Shown one piece after another: positions 15,801 through 27,800 of a stretch of 64,000 bases of DNA; position 1 is the stretch's first letter, and each line of letters begins with the position of its first letter. The stretch comes from Phoronis australis (Eukaryota; Phoronida; Phoronidae), in contig NMRA01000469.1 in assembly GCA_002633005.1 (NCBI GenBank), forward strand, positions 72,720 through 136,719, read 5' to 3'. Both the position numbers and the translations under genes were made by a program. The notes under the pieces are model-generated. The model was not told the DNA's origin. It saw only the letters and a list, made by a program, of their open reading frames with translations, and did not search any database.

Positions 15801-18800
15801 AAAGTTACTGAACGACAGAACGCTGTAATGACTTCTAATGCAGCTACACATAAAAATAATGTGTTACCACTTAAGGAGAATGCCACCAAAAACACAGCAT
15901 ACTTTGTATCAATTTAGATTGAGTAGTTCCACTCCATAACAGCCAAGTTAAGAGGCAGTCCATATAAAAACCAGTAGAATTTCAAAAATCAGTCTATACG
16001 TCAAAATTTAAAATAACTTCATTTTTTGTACATGGGTAGGTATCCTAACAAAAACCCAAATGCCAAATTTTGTGCACTCAATGACCCCTAATTTCGCCAC
16101 TGGAGCATGATAAAACAAATTGGCACAATTGGGCATATTAGCCGTCTCAAAAATCGCATGTTTTCAGCAACAAAAATGAGTAACATACAAAATAGATCAA
16201 AAGCTTTATTTTGGTGGCTGAAATAACCAATGTATACTGTGCATAATTCTGTGCCATTTATTAAAATCTGACAGTTTTGTGCTAGACAGGGGAGATAATC
16301 GACAGACCACTTTTTGGGGCTAATTTTAGTGGCCATTTTTGTGACCTTACTGCCATAAAACACCTTGTAGCCTTATGTGACATTTTGAACATACAGTTAA
16401 AGAGTTAGTCTTGATGACTGAGCAATAAAAAATCTTGCCTCAACTTTGCACTTTAGTGAACATTGTCTTGCAAAACAGTCTATTTTCATAGTATGGAAAT
16501 GACGAGCAGAGTTTACAGACCATTTGAACAAACTTTTAGGCAAGAAGGCTGCTTTAAATAGTTATAGAAACCAAGTCTAAAGTCTTTCAAATGAAAACAA
16601 GATGTTTTCCGGGTTTATTACGCGGCTAGTATCAAAACTGAACCTGATGACCTTTGCCCACTTAGATAGTCAGTTGAGGTTAAGCTTGAGAAAAAATGTA
16701 CGTGTAACCCTCTTGTATTCTTTCATTTCTTTTACATTATCAGGTTAATTCAATCACTCTGTAGAACTTTTAAATGGAAATAAATGCCTTTAAGATTAAA
16801 CGAGTAAGAATTGATATTTGTAATGACTGGTTTTGAGAGAAGCAAGTGCATTTTAAAAAGACAAAATGGCGGACGATGTCGATGACCTTCATGTTCCTTT
16901 AGAGTTTATTCTGCAAAAAATCCGATCACAAAAGCTTTGTGCTTTAGTGAGTTATGTCAAAGAAAGACACCACTGAACTTTTGAGATACAAGAAAGTACA
17001 TCAGAAAGCAAGGCCTGTGCCAGAGTAGACTCGTACTACCCCGAGTCAGTGTATTTCTGACTGAACAGGACCAGTCATGGAAGAGTCCGGTAATGCTGGA
17101 TGTTACCACTCTGCTCCTCTCCTCCTGAACGTAGCAGCCTTGTCAAATTCTACCGGCATTTCTGTTTCGAGATATGACTTTAGTGAAAGTCAAAACAGAA
17201 AGAATCTCTATGATCGCAAGATCGCTCCACTCATGCGAAGTACTTTGTAGCCAAATGTAACAATATCATAAACTTTCTGGATTTGAAAGAAGCATACTTT
17301 CCAGTGGCCGTGTGAACGGATGTTATGTTTATGCATGTTCAGTCAATGCAACAAAGTCTTTACCAAAATACTCAGTTCCTGGTATAAGAACATTACCAAA
17401 TTCCCACTATTCCACACAAGGAATTCGCGGGTGGAAATCATTCCATGTAGGTGACGGTAAGTTCTTATAAATACTGAGAAAATGGGAAACCCTATTTCTC
17501 TAAAATACAGTAACATCTCTAGACATGGCGGATTTTCAACACCAAGAGTTAAGGTTGGCATTGTATGTAGAGAAGAGCCTCAACAAAAGTTCCCTTGTAC
17601 CCGGCAAGGTTACTCGAATTTTTTTGCTACAGACGCAGAACTAGGTCAGCATTTGGATGTGGGTAACCACACTGAACATTTACAGAGGGAAACCACGTAT
17701 GACCTCATCGCACAACAGTGGTCAGAAATGCTTTCAGTTGCAAGAACCGGAGCGTCATTTGAGGCAGCCTCAGAGTACTATTGAATGAGACGAATGCTAA
17801 AGCAATAGGTTAGGCATTGAAAAAGGTAAAAGGTCAACAAGATTTTCAGTAAAGGTTAAGAACTTTCTGACGAACATATTCAATGAAGGAGATAAGTCAG
17901 GTAAAAACGTTCACCCTTGGAAGTGCCCAAATGGAGAAAACATTACGAGAACCCACTGGGAAAGTGTTTACCTGTGATGTTAAGTGAATCGCAGATTGGT
18001 GTATTTTTTCGAGGTTGTCTGCACCAATGTTTATGACGATGCTATTTCTGCTGAAGATGCTGTCACGTCGTCAGATTTACTGAATGAAGTGGTAAATGTG
18101 CTCAACGTTTAGCCTAGTTTTGTAGCATAACAACCAGTCAAAGATATGTGATATATGAAGTCGAGACTGTTACTTCTGTTTACTTCATGTCTGTCATGAA
18201 TGAGTCATTAATAAAATTGTCTCTCGCGAATTATTTTCTATTGACTGTGAATGTGTACCTTTTTATACCACTGATGATCACACTGGCAGAAATATTCAGC
18301 GTTAGGCCCGCCCGGTGTGTGTGGGGGGGAACACCATATTTCTGCTGACTGGTGTTGAGTAAAATTTGTAGCAACCAGCAGGGACATTACAATATGAACC
18401 CAAAGTTACAATGACTGTTGACAAGTTGAAGGATTTTTTGCACTGAACACTAGGGGGCCATATCCACCTTGGGTGCCTTCCTTTGCCTGTGGCACGAACA
18501 AGGCAGATAGAAAACAAGAGTAAGGCAGGGGTGAGTTCAGTAACACTAGAACCTCTCTAAAAATTATCCAAAACCACCTGTTCTCATTTAAAATGCAGGG
18601 CAATATCTCGTGAAGTCTTGAATTATACCAAGGTCCTCGTGTTACTGTTCTTATTCTAGATGCGTCTTCAGTCTCCACATAAACAAAAGCAGCGCTATCT
18701 ATCATTTAGAAGCAGGCAAGCCAGTTGATTTACGTACATATTTTTTGTAATAAGCAATAATCATCAATGCCGTTTTCAGAGAATGGTAATTAATAATGCT

Positions 18801-21800
18801 GCCTACCTTTTCTTCAAAATACAAGGTTTTTATGTCGTGTTTTGCAAGCTAATTATATGTTCCAAAAGCCCCCTATTGGTAGCAGAGGCAACTGAGAGCA
18901 TGCAAAAGGACGAAGTGCAGTTCGTGTAATGCTTCGTACGCAAAAACTACATTAGAGGCAAGATTTTTTATTTTAGAATATGAACAGGTTAGGAATGACT
19001 AAACAAATTATTATAAAGTCAATTTCAGGAAAGGTGCGTTATGGCTGCTACAGTGTGCCAAATTTGGCCGAAAATGGCTTCAGTGAAACCTGAAAAATAG
19101 CCGTTTTTGCCTCACAAATTCAAAACGTACAAATTTAAAAATGGATTTTGAAAGTTATGCCATTAAATTATTCAGCCATTGTCCTTTCAATTCATATCAT
19201 TCATTTGTTTTGACCTTACCATACATGCTAGTAAAATGCATTCAAACATGCCTACTTCGACGACTAATTTTGTTGCAAAATGGAGGCACAGGTCATAAAA
19301 AGAAAAATAATGAAATTCAATGAAAATTCTTAAAAAGTGAGGTTTTTCTACATCTCAACAAACCAAACTCATGTGCTAAGTTTCAAAAAAATCTGTGATT
19401 TTGGGTATAGACTCTACCTGTTGGTTTTTATATGGAGTCACTCTTAAGTTCTTTTACCTGACACTTGCAGACGGAGGTGCTGACATTAACCAATGACATC
19501 ACAGGTTATAACATTGTCCGCTCAGCAGTTCACGAGAAGCCTACTGGTGTCAGCTTGTCGTTTGAATTCATCGTTTTACTAAATAATAATATTTCAAAAT
19601 TCGATGTAAAACCCTTACAAATACATTGAGTTTTCTAACAAATGAGTTGTTTTATTTTGCTGTTACGGATTTATAGAAATTTTGAAAGTACCATAGCTCA
19701 CAAAGTTTGTCGGGGTAGGCCAGCTTACCGAGGTCGATCGCGGGAAGTTCAGAGTCTGTTCAATGATGAATTGGAATTATTCTTCCGTGAAATAAAGACA
19801 CTGAGGAGAGCATAGCCATGTGTTGTAATTTTAGACTTGCGAATTTCATCTGTTCAAAACAAAAAAACCCGCTCATTATAACCCAGTGGCTCGGAACACG
19901 ATCAGGCCCGTCGCGGCCGGACTGGAGACATTACGAACATAAACCAGCCGGGTTAGTCAGTTGTGAAAGTTGAAAACTAAACTTCCAGTCACAAAAAGAT
20001 TAGACCAGAGAACCAAATAAATAAGGTGCACATGAATATTTTGGTGAATTCGCGGAAACATTGCAAATCTACTTACTCATCGGGGGCCGCGAAGCCAAGT
20101 TCCCCTTCCACAGACGACCGTACAGGGAAAAGGTGTACAATAACAACGATGTGAGTATATATGTCTAAATAAAGATTCCCCTAACATCTGACCATAGCAT
20201 ATAGAATCGAGTTATTGAGCTTCACAGCAGCTTTCTGTCAGCAAACACGTACTGACTTAGCATGCGCTCACACGGCGGTCAATTAGTTTTATTGAATCTA
20301 GTGAAGCCGGTAACGTAGTGTGATTTATTCATTGTTGATTTCTCAAAACATTTGCACTCACGAACATTCCTAAGGTATTACAAATTGTATCTACTGAGAC
20401 AAACTTTGACATTTTGTTTCAGTTTTATATAATCATTGGTTAGGGTGAAAATAATTCATTTTGAAACAGAACCGCTTTGCCGGCCAGACACAGAGATAGT
20501 TCACGGCGTCATATTTGGCATTACGCCGTACTTTTCATTCTTTACTGCCAGGAACCATTTCTTAAGTATTTCAGGTTCTCGAGGAAATCAAAAAAAAAAA
20601 ACAATATACCCGCTTTCCTCGCACCTTCATGGTTCACACAAGCGGGAACAATAAACCACATCATAGCGGCACACACACACACTGAAGAACCACTGACATC
20701 GCTGCGTCGTATACTCACCTTCCTCACAGGTTTACGCGACACCCTTTGGAGGGGTGAGATCGACTGTATATGAGGTGATATGGATATAGACCAAATTAAG
20801 ATGGTAACAAAAACTAATCGGGTGGCATTCTCCTTTAAAGTGTTCATAACTGCCATTTACCTTACTTTGAAAAGCATAGTCAGGATATCTAAGCCTTCCT
20901 AAACAGAAATATGTATCACAACTGTCAATTCAATTTCCCGAAAAAGAAAAAACATAAAACAATCGCGGTTTTCGTTTCCTATACATGTTGACCACAAATT
21001 TGGCATAAGTCACCAGATGACACCACTAACACTGGCTGACAAGGCAAAATATCTCAATGTGTATTTCATACTCATGCTATATCAGCTCTTCTTGAAAATG
21101 ACTAATACCACAGTAAAGGTATGTGCTACTTAATTGTTACAGCCAAGCACAGCACTTTATTATTCAGCATCCCATCACAAATACAACACTTCACTATTCT
21201 TTATTCCATCAGAAAATGCGATTGTACTTCGACAACTGCTCACACTAAACACACTCTGTTGAACAGTGGCACCATCACTGGATGTGCCTATACTATGCAT
21301 CAAAGTTCAACCAATAATTTGACAATAATATACCACGACACTGTTCATGAAACATTTGATCAAACAATCAATTGGCTGGTGCAGTTGTTTTTGAAGTAAA
21401 AATTATAGTTTTTGAAGTGAAAATTGTAATTTTAGGCATCCTAAATTTTAAGCAAGATTCTGATAAACTCAACACATCAGACAAGCCCTAAACAAAGTCA
21501 TATGCAGCTCCCCTATTCTCGTACATCAAAAACAATCCATCAAACCATGAGCATTGTGCTAGCTAGGTAAAATTGCAGATATTAAGTAGATAATAATACT
21601 AATGAAAATATACGATGAAACAATAATTTTTTCATAAAATAACCATTACTCAAACATTTTAATGCACCGTAAAGAGCAGCCTTGATGCGCCAACACTGAT
21701 GTATAGTTCCCACATCCTACGAGCCTGCTTATAAGTTGTATTATTTATTCAGTATCCTCAAGCAGTTTCCAAGAATATAATTTTCTATTTTTTATATATA

Positions 21801-24800
21801 ATTTTCTATTTTTTTAGTTTGCACAAGCCACTCCCAACCGTACAACCTAATAGTATTTCCATGCATTTTTCCATACATAAAAATTATACATATTGTAATT
21901 TTACAAGTCTTCTATGATTAGTGACAACTAGGTACTGTTTTTCCTTCGTTTTCAACGCTAAACAGGAGAGTGTAAGTGTACAGTACGCCAATAGACAATT
22001 GACCCAGAATTTGTTGGTCACAACAGCTGAACAGAAGCTGAATTCATCATCGAAGCAGTCTTCCCTCATGACAGAATGAATGGAAGGAAAGTTAGCAAGG
22101 TGGCCAAGCCATTCTGTAACTAGAACTTTGTCACCTCAATAGTTATTTTTGTTGTTGCTGTCATGAAACAGTAATTTGTTGATTACTTTTGTCTTGTACT
22201 GTAGCTGTATTGTTTGATTACTTTTGTCTTGTACTGTAGCAGTTGTTCATCCATTGTGCAACAGGAATGACTAAGTGCTGTGTTAACAATTTAAGTATAA
22301 ATTATTAAAAGATGTGCATGCTTACTCATTTCTGTAGTGCATTTTGCTTTTCACACATGACTTTGCCCTTGATAATGAATCACGTTTTCGAAAACCTGAG
22401 CCTGGGGCAGGCCTTTATCCAGGATTTCAAAAGTGGGGTTCCCAAAATGGGGTTCCCAGTATTCCAGGGCGTAAACACCGTGACAGTGACATTTTTTTAC
22501 AAAAAATGCATAGACCAAAGCTTTTACCTCCCTCTGTAGTGAGCTTTTTACTAAAAAAAAAGTAAGTGGACCAAGGCTTTTATATCATCAGAGCTGCAGT
22601 TATAAAACAAGAAAAATGCACATAACTATGATGTGTGGTTTATATTTAGGCAACAGGTGTCATTGCTGTTCCATATTAAAACCTTAAAACACACATTGAA
22701 AAGCATGAAACGGGCACAAACTCAAAAATTTTCAACAGACACATCTTTGTGGCACAACATAGTATTAAAATAATGACATTTATTTCGCGTTTGATGTTTT
22801 AAAAAAGATGAAAATAATGAACTTACAGCTCTGAAACACGTTTGAAGTTACACTAAGGTATGACCACTATATAAAGTATAAGACAAGATCATAGCCAGCA
22901 GTTGAAGAAGCTTTGACAACTAAAGGTACTAATGTCTGAAAAGTGTTTGACACTCAATGCTTACAACTTACTTTGAACATGGCAATATTGTTTATACATT
23001 GTATATATTACGTTGTGTATTTCTTCCCGAGTTGAAAAAATACCCAGCACTTCAGCTGTGTGCCTCTTTCATCAACTGGGCTTCCTAGTAATCATAACAA
23101 CCATAATGTGTGTCCAAACTTGAAATGTTCTGATTGACAGTGGGTGTCCAAATGATACATTGGGCGTCTTTTCCAGAGCGTCCAGATTAGTGCTAGGGTC
23201 CATTTGGACGTCCAGGACATACGCTGCATGAAGGCCTGGCCTGGGGTCTATTATCTTTGTACACATTTCCGTCTGTCAGAATAAATATTATGTAATTAGT
23301 AGAGTTAGATGCATGGTTAAAATAGCTCAAATTTTTATATGTGTACTTTTAAAACCATGGGGTCAAATTTGTTTACATGTACTTTTGATATTTACATGAA
23401 CTTTTTGAAGTTCATCTCTTTTTTCAGGGGTCAATGTACTATAAGGATTCTGGAAACCTATGAGATCAGATTGTAACAGCCAATGATATGATTAGATAAG
23501 ATCATGTATTTTTATTAGCCAATCTTTAAGTAAGTGCAATATTATAATTTGGGCAGAAGATTGGGAGACAGTCAGATGGAATTTAGTAGTTGAAGCTATA
23601 GACATGCTTCCATGTACTGAAGAAATAGTACAGCAGAGCCATCTCATGGAAGATTCAAGAGAGGACCTTGGCAAGGGCAAAGGCTAACAAACATGAAGTT
23701 AACTCTAAGAGTTTGGCACTTGCATTGTGGGTAGTAAGATTCTGCCAACAGGTGTTGCATGATGAGTGACTGTGACTAGCAAGACTAATTGTGGGTAGTC
23801 ACATACTGCTTACAAAGGTCATTGCGCCATGAAGGACTGTGACCAGCAAGTACAATGTCGTAGTACAGTGTGTGTGTTAGTTTTAAAAACGACCAACGGG
23901 CCTATAATCCAGCTTGGATAACAGATAAGAGGTTAGATTGTTTATGGTTAATTGATTGAAGTTATCTTTACAGAGGGCACTAGGCGTAGTTACTCTTCTT
24001 CATTGTTAGCGTACTAAAATAACAACATGTTTCACTTCCATTAATTAGTGGTAAGTAAATAAATTAATTACTGGATATAATCATTCTCTCTCCATCCACG
24101 CACAATCACAAAGCATAGCCTTCTTTAAAACTAAACTCATGTAGTCAACTTCTAAAACAGTTCAAACCAATTATACAAACTCGAGATAAGTTTCTATAAT
24201 TCTATGCTCCCATGTTATAGTTTACACGGAAGGCAGTTTAATCTTAGTTTGCACATGATGACCCTAGCATCCTAGTTTGCACATGATGACCCTAGCAACC
24301 TAGTTTGCACATGATGACCCTAGCATCCTAGTTTGCACATGATGACCCTAGCATCCTAGTTTGCGCATGATGACCCTAGCATCCTAGTTTGCACATGATG
24401 ACCCTAGCATTAAAAAGAAAGTATTTTGAGTTTTTATTTGCAGGACAGAAACAACCGATTTCATAAAGGCGGTTTAACAAAACCAGGTTTAAGACTTAAA
24501 CCCAGTCTTCCAAAACCTGGTCTAATTTTAGACCTAACTTGCATTTCACCAAAGTGGTTTAAAAGTCAGAAAGCCAATTTTTGTTAGACCACAAAGCAGG
24601 TTTAGTAAAACCAGGTTTAAAGTATTTAAGCCACCCTGCTGTGTCGATCCCGATGAACCCAACAAAGAAACTATTGAAGTGCTTCAATGAAACCTTGATC
24701 ACGTGGGTATACAATGGCACACACTAGTAGAACCAGTGCAGACATTTGCGAAAAAAGGTCTACTGTATTTGCCCTAATAACCGACCATGCCCCTACAAGC

Positions 24801-27800
24801 GCCCCCGACGTGTTTTCAGACTTTGCTAAAATAAGCGCCCAGTCCATGAATGTGCACGTGCGAAAAGATGCCTTACCTAAAGTCATAAAATTCTACCGTA
24901 ACGCCTTCAATTTATCAATATTATCCGACAGACCTGAAAAAAATTATTGTGCACCGAATTTGTAGACCACCAGCCTCGCCGCTATGTCAGTATTTAGCCG
25001 TGACTATACACTTCAAACTTCCACCGTGTCTCAAAAAGAACGCAAAAGTTTTGCTGATGTTGCGAGGAATGTGTCTTACTATGGTCTGGCCTTTCAGAAC
25101 AGACGCAGCGTACTTGTCAACGGGATTGTATTGTAGATATTTCCCGCCCTCAACAGGAATACAATTTCTTCGTACACGTGAAAACTGCGAATCGAAGACT
25201 AATAAAAAAAGCTCGACCAGTGTAAAAGCATGTGGCCAGGAAGCGCGTGCTACATACATGTACCGGCTGTCATCAAAGACATTACTCGGGAGCTAATCCA
25301 TCCATTCATGAATCAGGTAGTATAGCATCGGCAAGAAATAAATATTGGCACTAATTTCCGACAGTTTCTAATAGCATAAAAAATTTGTGTTATCTTTAAG
25401 AGGGATTGTTTGATTAATCATAATTGGTGTTTTTAGAGCCAAATATCCGATTAAATGACCACTGACAGTAAATGCTAACACACTCACACAGCCACAAAAT
25501 AACTGTCAGACAGTCACGTACGCATCCAGCCAACACACGGCGACTAATAAGGGCCTTACCGAGACAAGTGATGAGACCAGCAAGTGCTGAATGAAACACG
25601 TTCTACTTTCTGCTTGTGCAAATTTCTTTTGATACAATGCACATCTAGCTCGTTAGATTGTGTGGCTCTGGCAAATGAACTCTGGTGACACGCACGCGCT
25701 TTTCACACATGCAGACGAACTTCAAAACAAACGCCATGTGACAACATGTACAGAGATTTTTTTCTCGTGTTACCGAGTAGGCCTACGATCATAGACGACA
25801 CTATATAGCACAGACCTGGACTTAACCTGCCGTTAATCCCGACTCCACGGGAACTTAAAAATCTTAGGGACGCTATCTGGAAAACTTAAGGAGAATTTCG
25901 GTTAATTTGCTTGAGTTGAAACTATTTTTATTCAAGCATTCAAGCTGCCATATCGACGATTGCGAGGCAGTCAGTTGGCGAGTTTTCGCCCTGGGATTTA
26001 TGCACAATTTTCTGTAAAACGATCGTAATTTAACAGCAAAGTTTGATAGCAACTGAATGAACCACTATTTTGTAGAAAGTCTGTCGTGGGTTATAAATAT
26101 GTCAGAGAGCGTAAATATGATGAATCTTAGCTTCCGATTTCACCCATTTAGGAGACCGGGATTCAACCGCCTTGGGTTATGATAAGCGCCCCCTAAAACG
26201 AATTTTTTTCTAAGCGCCCTGGGCAGTTATTAGGGCGAATACAGTAAACGCTTTTCTCATGAGGAAAAATGTCATGTCTGTGCCCAACACGCGTACACAC
26301 ATAAAGTACATGATTACGATTAGCCGCTATATTCCAAAATTAGTGTTTATTTTTTGCGGCCAAGAGGGGGCAAGACCCCTTCCTGGCAACATTAAATCAG
26401 AAACCAATGGAGGTGGAACTCAGAAGAATCGGAAGATGTTGTCTTCAGCAAAACCTGTAGCGCTTACGACGATGACGCCTTGCTTGACCAGTCGTACTCT
26501 GAGGAATCCGCAGGACACCATGCAGCATGTACTAGTCTACACATAGGCGGATTCAAGGGGTCAAGGGGTTCGGACCCCGTTTTCCCTTGATTTTATAGTG
26601 ATATCAAATCTATAATTTTCAAATTGTTGACTTGGTCCCCCTTTTAAAAAGTCCTTGACCGACCCCCCCACTTAAAAATTGTGGATCCGCCCCTTCTACG
26701 TTTGATCTTACGTCGTGGTAAAACTGAATATTGAAAATAGTCCATTTTCACTCTAAAACTGCGTCGTAAATGCACACTGCGGCATCATTCAGTTGCACCT
26801 ATATCATGCAAGTCTGTCATATTTAACAGTTAAACCTAGGTCTGACCTAGTCTAAAGTTAAAGCTTAATACAGGGCTAAAGAATATAGGCTTCATTGGTG
26901 AAATGACAACTGACTTAGACCAGGTTTAAACTGGAGTTAAACCAGGTTTTACTAGACCACTGGTCTAAAAGTTAAGCCACCTTGATGAAATGCAGATTAT
27001 CTTTAAACCTGGTCTAAGTCCAGTTTAGACCAGGTTTAACTTTAAACCACCTTTATGAAATCAGCTGAAAATGTCCAAAAGTAATTTTGAGATTGATTTT
27101 AAGTACAAAAATTAGTACCCAGGCCTGAAATAAGTACACCAATGGTGACTGTATGATTTACTGTTGTCCAAGTCAACAACTGGACAAACTTACCTATCGC
27201 AAGCTCCGCCTCCTAGCGAAAAGTCACGTGACACTCGACAAACAAGCAAGATACCAGAGGAAAATACACAGTCACTAAATGACGTTCCTGGTGGACGCTG
27301 CGACGATGAAAAAAGTGATCGAGGAAAAGAATTTTGGAGCCAGACAAAATCCAAAGAACCCCACACGGGGTTTACCTTCACTTGAAAACTGACACGGCCA
27401 CTGTTCCGATATGTTCATGTAAAGCTGGGTATTTACCTTCAAGTAGAATTATCTGCACTGTGCCATACATTTCAGGATATTTCGATCAAAATCAGTGAAG
27501 ATTCGCCGATATTTTTATTCTGCCGTCTGCTAAATTCCGTCAAATGAAAGGTAGGTCACAAGTGATTGTATTTTCCCAGTAAATTAGGTCGAGTCGATAG
27601 CACTGTTTATACTTTTGATCTTCGAGCGAAGTACTTTGATTAAAAAAATCAGGTTGGTAGCTCAGGCACATACTCATCTTATCCAAGGCAAGCAGTTAGC
27701 TCCGGTAGGTCTAGGGTTGTGTCCAAAAGTCAAATTAACGCATGGATTTGGTCATAATTCAGTGGACCATAAAGACATTTAAGTTAGCCTTCATATTTTC

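Larger units (their letters stand above)
24458..27061. mobile_element. foldback element G with oligo-repeated arms, host to nested insertions
   Basis: ATTTCATAAAGGCGGTTTAA at the left and the inverted ATTTCATAAAGGTGGTTTAA at the right end bound a 2.6-kb segment. Both arms (24458-24640 and 26830-27061) consist of variants of agaccaggtttaa in alternating orientation, suiting a hairpin. Inside are element A copy 2 and the small element H. Without them the element would be about 1 kb. No ORF belongs to the arms. Confidence 0.75.

Noticed and set aside
15542-15895. 117-residue minus-strand open frame
   Set aside because: An overlapping open frame lies on the opposite strand, with no recognisable motif. 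It lies just outside the TTAA-flanked element.
24245-24412. CRISPR-like array of 28-bp repeats
   Set aside because: There are no spacers between units. It is a simple tandem repeat.
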